DNA from: JAGOEX01 sp964630905
GTDB lineage: Bacteria > UBP6 > UBA1177
NCBI GenBank assembly: GCA_964630905.1
Contig: CAZVWR010000051.1
Coordinates: 1-23,920 of the forward strand
DNA length: 23,920 bases
Reading direction: 5' to 3'
Part shown: piece by piece, positions 1 to 6,946 of the stretch
Numbering within the stretch: the stretch's first letter is position 1
Layout of the letters: each line of letters begins with the position of its first letter
Notes under the pieces: generated by a model
Told to the model about the DNA's origin: nothing
The model's database searches: none
What the model saw: the letters and a program-made list of their open reading frames with translations, nothing else
Translations under genes and position numbers: made by a program

Positions 1-810
1 ATCCCTGACTTTAAATATGATATAGAATCCAAGAGCAGTAATAATTATCTCCATGAACTGACCAACAGTAAGAAAATTATACAAAAGCGGTTCAACCCTT
101 AAAAACTCTATTATAAAGTTGATTGTTCCATACCCGATCAGAGCAGAGCCCGCTATGATGTTCCTGCTGACTTTAAACCGGTTCATTACAAAAAGGATTA
201 AAAAAAGGATGAACATCGATATTACGAGATATGCCTGGACAGGGTGGACAGGGTAGCTCACTTCAACTCTCGAAATAAGTCCGTGTTTTAAATGGTGGAG
301 TCTTGACGCATGACTTGCAGGAGGATATTTTACTGCACATGGTCCATCCCATATCTTTCCGAAACAGCATCCTTCCATTAAACAGTTGATTCTGGTGATC
401 GCCGCAAAAAGAGGGAACGGATAAAATATGCCGAAAATGAGCTTTCTGGCATCATGTACAACAAAAAGAAGAATTATTGCAAGAATAAGAAGTCCGCCTG
501 TTATCGAAAAACCTTTAAAGAGTGCGGCAAGAAGTGCCTGAAAAGCATTCCAGTCATTGATTTTCTGAATCTTTGTCATCGAAGAGGAAAGAAAAGAGAG
601 GAATTTTCCGGAAAATATAATTATGAGAAGAGGCGATAATCCCGCACCGACACATGAAGCGACCGCAACTTTTATAAGAATACGGTGATTCTTTTTTACC
701 GGAATATATTTTTTTAAAACAAGGAACCATGCAGCTATTGCAACGGCAAATATCAGAGGCGTCATGTATTTTGATATGTTTACAACGCCGTATGAAAGCC
801 AGTTAAGCAT
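1..810 (-). CDS. lgt: Prolipoprotein diacylglyceryl transferase family protein (Lgt), cut by the left edge
   Basis: Inner-membrane enzyme family that moves diacylglycerol from phosphatidylglycerol to the lipobox cysteine of prolipoproteins, the first step in making lipoproteins. 270 codons without a stop are visible, close to the usual family length (about 260-300), so little is missing. Several hydrophobic segments are present (about residues 15-32, 46-66, 108-124, 194-210). The motif RINCLMEGCCFGK (140-152) matches the Lgt signature around the catalytic Arg/Asn, followed by YPVHPVQAY (186-194), NFIIEFLRVEP (241-251) and LTVGQ, all in family order. ATG at 810 follows a GAGGTGA ribosome site; only 9 bp separate it from the stop of the MCE gene, so it is the last visible gene of the mla operon. 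The two lipoproteins in this window would be its substrates. Confidence 0.88.
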   Translation of the reverse strand, partial: MLNWLSYGVVNISKYMTPLIFAVAIAAWFLVLKKYIPVKKNHRILIKVAVASCVGAGLSPLLIIIFSGKFLSFLSSSMTKIQKINDWNAFQALLAALFKGFSITGGLLILAIILLFVVHDARKLIFGIFYPFPLFAAITRINCLMEGCCFGKIWDGPCAVKYPPASHASRLHHLKHGLISRVEVSYPVHPVQAYLVISMFILFLILFVMNRFKVSRNIIAGSALIGYGTINFIIEFLRVEPLLYNFLTVGQFMEIIITALGFYIIFKVRD

Positions 811-819
811 TAATTCACC

Positions 820-2331
820 TCAAGGCATCGGAACTGATGTGAGGATCGTTTTCAGATCGTTATCTGTAAATCTGAGTCCGAATCCGAAGAAGAGATCTCT
901 TTCACCGCTTATCAGATTTTCTCCGCCGACGGTCAGATATATCCAGCTTAATGGCTCAATTGTCCAGATAAGCGGTCTTGCGAGACCTTTTACCCGCAGT
1001 TCAGGCACATCACCGCCGAAATCAAAAATTTCAGCTGAGATTGACATGAATTTCCAAGGGTTGTAATCAAGAGCAAGCCCTGCTTTATTCTGGAAAATGC
1101 CACCTCTGAATGTCATCGGTCCGAAATTTCGCCCTATCTGAAGATTGAATTTAAGCTCCGAATCGGTTTTTGTCCTGTTCTCTGTTATCACATAATTCTG
1201 CACAGATGATCCATCATCAACGCCGAGTTCATATGTCGTCGAAGTTTCTGTAACTCTTCCTTGCGGATCGTCAACGACACCGAACATGTAAAAGCGGTCT
1301 GCCCTCGGCTGAAGTGTTATGTCAAAATAGGTCTGAAAAGCCCTGTCAAATACCATATAATCTGAATGTGCGTCGACATGGATCTGCATTCCGAGCGTTG
1401 TGTCAATATAATCGGTCAGTTTATCTGATATCTTTGTTATGTCGTTATAAAGTTTCTCATCATTGACGATCCTGCCTATGTTCCCTTCCCCCTTCGCTAC
1501 TTTGCCGGTTATTTTGTTCACATCTTCTGAAATATCCCTTAAGTTCTGCATTGCACCGCGGGATGCCTTCAGTTCTTCGGAGATCAGTTTAAGACTGTCT
1601 CTGAGTGCTGTGAGAGTTTCGGAAATTTCTTCGTCCTTATCATTCACCATGCTGTTCATTTTGTCGGTAAGAGCAACAGTATTCTCAAGTATTTTTGAAA
1701 GTTTATCCATTTCATTTTCACTTCTGACATTTATCTTGTGTGTGATCTCGGACATGTTCTTCAATGTTTCAAGAAGAAGTTTCATGGAACCTTCAAATGT
1801 CTGTGAAGTGTTTTCCGCTGTCCTTGAAAGGACTTCTATTATTTTATTGAGTTTTTCCTGATTCCCTTCGGTGGTCAGGATCGATATCGCCTCGGTAGCC
1901 TTTTCCATCATTATGGCGGCTTTATCCATTGCACCGTTTATCCCCGATGATGAGATGACATTTTTTATGTATTCATATTCTTCAAGTTTTCTAGTATCCT
2001 TTGTTCCTGGATCAAGAATAAGGACATATGTTCCGAGCATGCTTTCCATAACTTTTTCAATCCGGGCATTTTCATAGACATCAACTTCATCCCATATATT
2101 GAGTGTCATTTTAGCCTTTCCGTCTTCGAGTTCGATCTTTGCCATTTTGCCCACAACAACACCGGCTATCCTCACATCGCTGTCGTTGAGAAGACCCATT
2201 GCATCATCGCTCAAAGCATAAAGGACTCTGGTGCTGCCTCCAGAAAAACTGTCAGCGGACTTAATTATGTAGAAGGTGACTAAAGTAATGCAGACTGTAA
2301 AAAAAACGCCTATTTTCGCTGCTCTGGTCAT
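820..2331 (-). CDS. mlaD: MlaD-like MCE protein with coiled coil and probable C-terminal outer-membrane beta-barrel
   Basis: Substrate-binding/tunnel component of an Mla-type phospholipid transporter. Residues 7-24 form one inner-membrane anchor, followed by an MCE domain (about 30-115, with VRIAGVVVGKM and GTYVLILDPG as landmarks). A long helical, coiled-coil-like region follows (about 135-315). The last ~180 residues (about 317-495) look like an outer-membrane beta-barrel: alternating hydrophobic strands, the FYMFGVVDDPQGR segment, repeated GG turns and a final strand DLFFGFGLRF followed by DNDLK. At 503 residues it is far longer than E. coli MlaD (about 180). AAGGAG lies just before the ATG, overlapping the stop of mlaF 9 bp upstream. 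Family assignment is firm; the barrel is inferred from sequence pattern, with a known precedent in the fused MlaD of Veillonella parvula. Confidence 0.85.
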   Translation of the reverse strand: MTRAAKIGVFFTVCITLVTFYIIKSADSFSGGSTRVLYALSDDAMGLLNDSDVRIAGVVVGKMAKIELEDGKAKMTLNIWDEVDVYENARIEKVMESMLGTYVLILDPGTKDTRKLEEYEYIKNVISSSGINGAMDKAAIMMEKATEAISILTTEGNQEKLNKIIEVLSRTAENTSQTFEGSMKLLLETLKNMSEITHKINVRSENEMDKLSKILENTVALTDKMNSMVNDKDEEISETLTALRDSLKLISEELKASRGAMQNLRDISEDVNKITGKVAKGEGNIGRIVNDEKLYNDITKISDKLTDYIDTTLGMQIHVDAHSDYMVFDRAFQTYFDITLQPRADRFYMFGVVDDPQGRVTETSTTYELGVDDGSSVQNYVITENRTKTDSELKFNLQIGRNFGPMTFRGGIFQNKAGLALDYNPWKFMSISAEIFDFGGDVPELRVKGLARPLIWTIEPLSWIYLTVGGENLISGERDLFFGFGLRFTDNDLKTILTSVPMP

Positions 2332-2340
2332 AATTACTCC

Positions 2341-3096
2341 TTATTCAAGCGGTCTGAAGGAATTGCTGATAAACTGTTTCAGAACCGGATGATCAGAGAC
2401 CACAGCTTTTGCCGGTTCACCAAAAAATTGAATTGTTCCATCGTAAAGTAATGCCACTTTGTCCGCTCTCCTGAAGGTTGAAGCAATGTCATGGCTTATG
2501 ACAACGCAAGTCATCCCCAGCTCCTTGTTGACCTTCATTATAAGTGTATTGATACTTTCTGCAAGAATTGGGTCAAGTCCGGTGGTAGGTTCGTCAAAAA
2601 GAACAATTTTCGGTTCGACTGCAATGGCTCTGGCAAGTCCCACTCTTTTTCTCATTCCTCCTGAAAGTTCGGAAGGATATTTTTTTTCAATTCCGGGAAG
2701 TTCAATAAGGTCAAGAAGTTTCGCAACCCGTTCTTTCAATAATTTTCCGTCTTTTATGCCAAGCTGTTCAACAAGTGGAAAAGCGATATTCTCTTCAACA
2801 TTCATGAAATCAAAAAGGGCCGCATCCTGAAAAAGGTATCCGATATTCCTTCTTATCGCAAGGAGTTCATGATCGGAAAGTTTAGTGATGTCAGTGTCTT
2901 TGAAAAATATTTCACCTATGTCGGGTTTCATTATACCGATGATGTTCTTTAACAGGACACTTTTCCCGGTTCCGCTTTTACCGATTATCGTTGTTATTTT
3001 TCCTTCTTCGATATCTATATTGACGCCGGCAAGAACTTTCACGTCCCTGAATGATTTATGAAGGTTTCTGACGCTTACAATGATGTTTTCCATCAT
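2341..3096 (-). CDS. mlaF: MlaF-like ABC transporter ATPase
   Basis: Cytoplasmic ATPase that powers the Mla/MCE lipid transporter together with the MlaE permease. All ABC motifs are present (numbering from the ATG at 3096): Walker A GKSGTGKS (about 39-46), Q-loop Gln at 90, signature LSGGMRKR (about 144-151), Walker B IVLFDEPTTGLDP and switch His in ISHD (about 202). Its length of 251 residues is typical. The start is taken as ATG 3096, overlapping the mlaE stop in a TGATG arrangement; a TTG one codon upstream and another ATG at 3093 are alternatives. The stop sits within the ribosome site of mlaD. Tight coupling with mlaE and mlaD fixes the role as lipid transport rather than a generic importer. 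Confidence 0.92.
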   Translation of the reverse strand: MMENIIVSVRNLHKSFRDVKVLAGVNIDIEEGKITTIIGKSGTGKSVLLKNIIGIMKPDIGEIFFKDTDITKLSDHELLAIRRNIGYLFQDAALFDFMNVEENIAFPLVEQLGIKDGKLLKERVAKLLDLIELPGIEKKYPSELSGGMRKRVGLARAIAVEPKIVLFDEPTTGLDPILAESINTLIMKVNKELGMTCVVISHDIASTFRRADKVALLYDGTIQFFGEPAKAVVSDHPVLKQFISNSFRPLE

Positions 3097-3878
3097 CAAA
3101 GTCCGAAAAAGTTTATAAAAATGTATGTCATAATGTAGTCCGCTATAAGTATGGCGACAGTTGAGATAACAACAGCAGTGGTGGTCGCTTCTCCGACACC
3201 TTTTGCGCCTCCTTTTGTCTTAAGACCATGGTAACAGCAGATCGTTGTGACAATAAATCCGAAAAAGAAAGCTTTTACAAGTCCTGTCCAGATGTCTTCG
3301 GGATCGACCCAGAAATACATGGTGTGCATATAAGAAGTACTGTTTATCATGGCGGATGTATTTGCAACAAAATAACCGCCGTATATCCCGACAACATTTG
3401 CGAGTGCGGTTAATGCGGGAAAAACCATAAGGGATGCAAAGATCCGCGGGATTACAAGATATCTGACTGGACTCACTGCCATCGTTTCCATCGCATCTAT
3501 CTGCTCAGTTACCTTCATGCTTCCTATCTCGGCAGTCATTGAAGAGCCGTTCTTTGCGATCAGAACAATTGCCGTTATGACGGGTGCAAGCTCTCTGCTC
3601 ATTGATATTGCAACACCGGCACCGGCAAACGATTCGGCTCCGAAAAGCCGCATGATGTTGATGAGTTGTAAAGAAAGTATCATCCCTGTGGTGAATGTTG
3701 ATAAAGCGACTATTACAATGGACTGAATTCCTATTTTTTCGGTGTGATCGGCTATCTGACCAAGACGGTAAGGGGGGATGAACATGTAAAAAAGGCATTG
3801 ATAAGTAAAAGCAATGTATTTTGAGACATCATTGAACGCCCTTATTAAAAAATTACCTATCTTCTCAAAAAAAATCAT
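3096..3878 (-). CDS. mlaE: MlaE-like permease of the MCE lipid transporter
   Basis: Integral inner-membrane permease (MlaE/YrbE, Ttg2B family) that pairs with MlaF. It is 260 residues from ATG 3878, the normal family length, with an amphipathic N-terminus and about five membrane segments. The conserved core reads SRELAPVITAIVLIAKNGSSM then AEIGSMKVTEQIDAMETM, with GLVKAFFFGFIV nearer the end. ATG 3878 was chosen because it has AGGGA 6 bases upstream; the longer TTG start at 3935 coincides with the predicted -35 box and so cannot be translated from that promoter. It is the first gene of the mlaE-mlaF-mlaD-lgt operon. Confidence 0.92.
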   Translation of the reverse strand: MIFFEKIGNFLIRAFNDVSKYIAFTYQCLFYMFIPPYRLGQIADHTEKIGIQSIVIVALSTFTTGMILSLQLINIMRLFGAESFAGAGVAISMSRELAPVITAIVLIAKNGSSMTAEIGSMKVTEQIDAMETMAVSPVRYLVIPRIFASLMVFPALTALANVVGIYGGYFVANTSAMINSTSYMHTMYFWVDPEDIWTGLVKAFFFGFIVTTICCYHGLKTKGGAKGVGEATTTAVVISTVAILIADYIMTYIFINFFGL

Positions 3879-3906
3879 AACTTCCCTAATCAGAAAAATC
3901 TGCGGA

Positions 3907-3935
3907 AAGATATATTCAAATGGTTTTTCAGTCAA
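3907..3935 (-). promoter_or_regulatory. Predicted sigma-70-type promoter of the mlaE-F-D-lgt operon
   Basis: Read on the minus strand: TTGACT (3935-3930), a 17-bp spacer, then TATCTT (3912-3907). Transcription would begin near 3900, giving a leader of about 22 bases before the ATG at 3878 with its AGGGA ribosome site. Seen by eye only; the -10 box matches consensus at 4 of 6 positions. Confidence 0.5.
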
Positions 3936-4044
3936 GTAATTGACTTACATTTTCATTATTTACATTGCTTTTACTCTATGAGAGATGCTTGTTGTTGGGT
4001 TATAATGGATGAAAATCGATAAAAAAGAAAGTTTCTAATATTGC

Positions 4045-4072
4045 TTGACTTTTGAAATTTCATAGTTAATAT
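4045..4072 (+). promoter_or_regulatory. Predicted promoter of the RRM protein gene
   Basis: TTGACT (4045-4050), a 16-bp spacer and TAATAT (4067-4072). Transcription would start at about 4078-4080, right at the base of the hairpin at 4079-4103. A further TATAAT at 4001-4006 has no good -35 partner and is a weaker alternative. Confidence 0.5.
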
Positions 4073-4078
4073 CGGCCT

Positions 4079-4103
4079 GTTCATGGAAGCGGTTTCCATG
4101 GAC
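4079..4103 (+). promoter_or_regulatory. Perfect inverted repeat / hairpin at the predicted 5' end of the RRM mRNA
   Basis: CATGGAA (4082-4088) and TTCCATG (4094-4100) pair perfectly around the 5-base loop GCGGT. Three outer pairs (4079-4103, 4080-4102 and the wobble 4081-4101) extend the stem to 10 bp. It lies at the predicted +1, so it could be a 5'-terminal stabilising stem-loop, an RNA thermosensor-like element or an operator overlapping the start site. No U-tract follows, so it is not an intrinsic terminator. Confidence 0.55.
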
Positions 4104-4139
4104 TGGTTATTTAGTATTAGTTTTTTGAGAGAGAGAAAG

Positions 4140-4424
4140 ATGAACATTTACGTTGGAAACCTTGCGTACAAGATGAGTGAAGAAGACCTTAGAGCAGCTT
4201 TTGAAGCTTTCGGAACAGTTGATTCCGCAAGATTCGTAACCGATCGTGAAACTGGCCGTTCAAAGGGTTTCGGTTTTGTTGAAATGCCAAACCAGGATGA
4301 AGCTCTTGCAGCTATCAATGCACTTAACGGAACAGAACTTTTCGGCAGAACAGTTACTGTTAACGAAGCGCGTCCCCGTGAAGAAAGACCAAGAACTGGC
4401 GGCGGATACGGTAAAAAGTACTAA
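4140..4424 (+). CDS. Small single-RRM RNA-binding protein
   Basis: A 94-residue protein made of one RNA-recognition motif and a short Gly/Arg-rich tail, the architecture of the small bacterial RRM (Rbp) proteins; members in cyanobacteria are linked to cold response. RNP2 is IYVGNL (3-8) and RNP1 is SKGFGFVEM (41-49); the tail ends in GGGYGKKY. The ATG at 4140 was chosen because RNP2 follows it at once, as in the family, and a purine-rich stretch (GAGAGAGAGAAAG) precedes it. A longer start at 4083 lies inside the hairpin of the leader and adds 19 residues unlike the family. It is monocistronic, with a promoter and a roughly 60-base leader. Its RNA targets cannot be told from the sequence. Confidence 0.93.
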   Translation: MNIYVGNLAYKMSEEDLRAAFEAFGTVDSARFVTDRETGRSKGFGFVEMPNQDEALAAINALNGTELFGRTVTVNEARPREERPRTGGGYGKKY

Positions 4425-4496
4425 GCTTTAAGCAGAACTTATCTAAATATATAAATAATCCCTTACATTCTTGAATATTTTTTAAGAGCTTAGATA

Positions 4497-5237
4497 TTAC
4501 TGCATTCTTTTGAGCATTTCCGCTTCGACTTCTGCGAGCTGATCCTGATCGTTGATGCCTGAAAGTGAGAAACTGTCGTTCTCAAGATATGCGGTGACCT
4601 TTTTATTCATCCGGTTTGCAATTTTAACGATGTCTGTAAGGTAATACTCATATTTTGAATTGTTGTTCTTTATCTTGAAGACGGCTTCAACAAGGAATTT
4701 TTTCTCAACGATGTATATGCCGCTGTTAATTTCCCTGATCTTCATCTGTGATTCATCCGCATCAAGATATTCTACTATTGATTCCACCTCATTACTGCTG
4801 TTTCTTACAATCCTTCCGTAATGACCGGCATCTTCAAGGATAGTGCTGACTACTGTGAGATCAGAACCACTTCCTTCAAAATATTTGATGGCATTTTTGA
4901 ATGTTTCCATTCTTATCAGAGGAGTGTCGCCTGTGCAGATGATAACTCGTGATGCATCTCCGGCGATGTTGGGTACTGCTGATTTTACTGCTCCTCCTGT
5001 TCCATTCTGTTTCTGCTGGAAAGAGAATTTTATGGATTCATAGTTTTCTGATAGATATTTTTCCACAAGATCTCTTCCGTGACCTGTTACTACATTTATA
5101 TAGTCCGCAACAGGATCAAGAGATTCGATTATCCAGCCGATCATTGGTTTTGAAAGAACATTGTGCATCACCTTGGGTATGTTGGATTTCATTCTCGTTC
5201 CCTTACCTGCTGCAAGAACGATTGCTTCCGTTTTCAT
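4497..5237 (-). CDS. Single-domain GlmU-type nucleotidyltransferase
   Basis: Sugar-1-phosphate nucleotidyltransferase closest to the N-terminal uridylyltransferase half of GlmU, which makes UDP-GlcNAc from UTP and GlcNAc-1-phosphate. Visible landmarks: LAAGKGTRM (8-16) with PKVMH (21-25) for the nucleotide, QQKQNGTGGA (84-93), GDTPL (103-107) with a metal-binding Asp, HYGRI (139-143), EINSGIY (169-175) and the GlmU-like GINDQDQL (227-234). It ends at 246 residues; the left-handed beta-helix acetyltransferase domain of bifunctional GlmU (about 450 residues) is absent. It is the third gene of the PilZ/kinase operon, 16 bp after the kinase, with GGAG about 10 bases before the ATG. Exact sugar specificity is not certain. 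Confidence 0.85.
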   Translation of the reverse strand: MKTEAIVLAAGKGTRMKSNIPKVMHNVLSKPMIGWIIESLDPVADYINVVTGHGRDLVEKYLSENYESIKFSFQQKQNGTGGAVKSAVPNIAGDASRVIICTGDTPLIRMETFKNAIKYFEGSGSDLTVVSTILEDAGHYGRIVRNSSNEVESIVEYLDADESQMKIREINSGIYIVEKKFLVEAVFKIKNNNSKYEYYLTDIVKIANRMNKKVTAYLENDSFSLSGINDQDQLAEVEAEMLKRMQ

Positions 5238-5253
5238 TATTCAGCTCCGTTTT

Positions 5254-6453
5254 TTAGTTGTCTTTGGGATCCTGATTTATTGGCAGTTTCAAAACAAAAT
5301 CAACCGTATCGTGGTCTTCCGAACGGTTTACAGCATGAACACTGCCACCCATTATCTTAATTATCTGATGGACGATTGAAAGCCCGAGACCTGTGCCTTT
5401 GTCTTCTTTTTTAGTAGTGAAGAAAGGGTTGAATATTTTATCGAAAATATTTTCAGGAATAGCTGGGCCGTTGTTTGAAACAGTTATGTTTATGAACTGA
5501 CCTTCAGGGTTTACAGATATTTTCAACTCTTTATTTTCCTGTCTGACCTCGTCAAGGGCGTCAATAGCGTTATTGACAATGTTTGTAAGAACCTGAATAA
5601 GTTCCTGTCTGTTACATTTAATTGTATTGGATGAATTGTCTTTTATGTGATACGAAAAGGTGATCCCCCCCCTTTTTATTCCGTAATAGGTGAGATTTTT
5701 CACCTCGTTTATTATTGAGGCGATGTCGTTGACAGAGATCTTATGTTCTTTTTTGTAGAATCTCCTGAAAGATTTAAGAAGTTCCTCGATGCGCTGTATT
5801 CCGGAAAGTGAATCTTTCACACCCGGAAGAATGAAATTCTCAAAAACCTTCTTTGCTTCAGGATCAGTGATTGTATCTTTCGCTCTGTTGTATGCAAAAA
5901 GAAATGTTTCCTGATTTGCTTTGATGAATGTGAGAGGACTGCTTATCTCATGAACGATCGAACTAACCATTGTTCCAACGGTTGCAAGACGGTCGGCATG
6001 GATCAGCATCTGTGTTCTTTCTTCAACTTTTTCCTCAAGCTGGAACTGATATTCAAGAAGGTTGAGATGATTTTTCATTTTTATTGCCATCTCGTGCCAT
6101 TTGATCGGTTTTTCAATAAAATCCATTCCACCTTCAGAGAGAGTCTGTCTTCTAATATCTTCATCTTCAAGAAAATGAATGTCGCCTGTAATGAAAATGA
6201 CTCTTGCACGGTATGAAATTGAAGCTATCTTCCTGTATATTTCCATTCCGTTCATTTCACCAAGGTTCATATCAATTATGTAGAGTGTAAGGCGGTCTTC
6301 CAGAGCAAGTCTGTAAACCTCTTCAGGGTCTGTTGAATAGAATCCTTCAATCTCGGGAAGATATTTTGAGAGCTGACCTTTTGCTACACTTAGAAAGTTC
6401 TTTTCATCATCAAGGACACAGAATCTTGATCCGGTTTTAGAATTTGATGTCAT
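5254..6453 (-). CDS. Soluble hybrid: response-regulator receiver domain followed by histidine kinase
   Basis: Two-component signalling protein of 399 residues with the receiver first and the kinase second, the reverse of common hybrid kinases. Receiver (about 10-125): acidic pocket D15/D16, phosphoacceptor D61 in YIIDMNLG, T89 and K115 in FIEKP. A short coiled coil (about 130-155) leads to the HisKA helix with H168 in VHEISSPL. The ATPase domain shows an N-box NIVNNAIDAL (291-300), SNNGPAIP (326-333), F-box FNPFFTT and G2 GTGLGLS (353-359). No membrane segment or sensor domain is seen, so input probably arrives by phosphorylation of D61 or through a partner. The ATG directly follows the stop of the PilZ-like gene with no gap, and GGGGAATG inside that gene serves as ribosome site. 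Confidence 0.93.
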   Translation of the reverse strand: MTSNSKTGSRFCVLDDEKNFLSVAKGQLSKYLPEIEGFYSTDPEEVYRLALEDRLTLYIIDMNLGEMNGMEIYRKIASISYRARVIFITGDIHFLEDEDIRRQTLSEGGMDFIEKPIKWHEMAIKMKNHLNLLEYQFQLEEKVEERTQMLIHADRLATVGTMVSSIVHEISSPLTFIKANQETFLFAYNRAKDTITDPEAKKVFENFILPGVKDSLSGIQRIEELLKSFRRFYKKEHKISVNDIASIINEVKNLTYYGIKRGGITFSYHIKDNSSNTIKCNRQELIQVLTNIVNNAIDALDEVRQENKELKISVNPEGQFINITVSNNGPAIPENIFDKIFNPFFTTKKEDKGTGLGLSIVHQIIKIMGGSVHAVNRSEDHDTVDFVLKLPINQDPKDN

Positions 6454-6804
6454 TTATTCATTCCCCAACAGTGAACAGATCCTGTTCCCCCAGACATCGC
6501 CATATTTTTCAAGTGTCAGATCTTTCAGTTTTGTTGAAAGCAGGTCGGTCGATCTTTCATCAAAAGAGAATTTCAGTCCGATCCCGTCACTCCCTTTTTC
6601 ATTAGGGCCTTTGTAAACAACAGTTCCCGAAGCGTTCAGTTCTTTTTCTATTCCTGCGACTTTAATATTGAATGTAATTCTGTCTCCCTGCTTGTAATCG
6701 TCGTTCATGATGAGAAAAAGCCACCCTCTTTTCATCATCCGGATGTAATCTTTGAGAAAGGAATTTAATTTTTTGTAATCTATTTTGATGTTCTGGTCAG
6801 CCAT
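6454..6804 (-). CDS. PilZ-like protein of the Myxococcus (TIGR02266) type
   Basis: A 116-residue protein resembling the short PilZ-related family known from Myxococcus and relatives, which may bind cyclic di-GMP or pass signals by protein contact. Seen: a helical start, the stretch YIRMMKRGWLFL (about 20-31), beta-strands with GDRITFNIKVAG and GTVVYKG, DGIGLKFSF, and a C-terminal helix. The usual N-x-S-x-G-G part of the ligand motif is degenerate here (MMKRGW), so nucleotide binding is doubtful. ATG 6804 is chosen: GAGGG lies 8 bases upstream, and the longer start at 6855 falls between the -35 and -10 boxes. It is the first gene of the operon with the receiver-kinase and the nucleotidyltransferase, suggesting a shared pathway. 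Confidence 0.7.
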   Translation of the reverse strand: MADQNIKIDYKKLNSFLKDYIRMMKRGWLFLIMNDDYKQGDRITFNIKVAGIEKELNASGTVVYKGPNEKGSDGIGLKFSFDERSTDLLSTKLKDLTLEKYGDVWGNRICSLLGNE

Positions 6805-6835
6805 TTTTTCGCCCTCATCAGTTTTAAGACAGATG

Positions 6836-6865
6836 ATTATATTGCCAAAAAACATCTTTTGTCAA
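6836..6865 (-). promoter_or_regulatory. Promoter with full -35 and -10 consensus for the PilZ/kinase/nucleotidyltransferase operon
   Basis: On the minus strand TTGACA (6865-6860) and TATAAT (6841-6836) both match the sigma-70 consensus at all six positions, separated by 18 bp. Transcription should begin near 6829, about 24 bases before the ATG at 6804. This is the best promoter match in the window. Confidence 0.75.
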
Positions 6866-6893
6866 AAAACGAAGAGCTCAAGAGTAAGTTCAT

Positions 6894-6922
6894 TTGACCT
6901 TATTTGAAAAAATCAGTAATAT
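6894..6922 (+). promoter_or_regulatory. Predicted promoter of the MORN protein gene
   Basis: TTGACC (6894-6899), a 17-bp spacer and TAATAT (6917-6922), divergent from the PilZ operon promoter about 30 bp away. Transcription would begin around 6929, so translation must start at GTG 6947 rather than at the upstream GTG at 6926. Confidence 0.5.
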
Positions 6923-6946
6923 CAGGTGATTTTTGAGGAGTTGCGG

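Noticed and set aside
454..639. Plus-strand open frame rich in Lys/Cys
   Set aside because: Lies antisense inside lgt, which has clear family motifs in the opposite strand; no ribosome site.
3879..3935. TTG start extending MlaE by 19 residues
   Set aside because: The TTG is part of the predicted -35 box, and ATG 3878 has a good Shine-Dalgarno.
4083..4139. Longer start for the RRM protein
   Set aside because: The ATG lies inside the leader hairpin and adds residues not found in the family; ATG 4140 gives the standard N-terminus.
4425..4496. Terminator between the RRM gene and the nucleotidyltransferase
   Set aside because: An imperfect inverted repeat (CTAAGCTTTAA / TTAAGAGCTTAG) is present, but the loop is about 50 bases and there is no U-tract after a GC-rich stem.
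6805..6855. Longer start for the PilZ-like protein
   Set aside because: It would begin between the -35 and -10 boxes of a consensus promoter, upstream of the transcription start.
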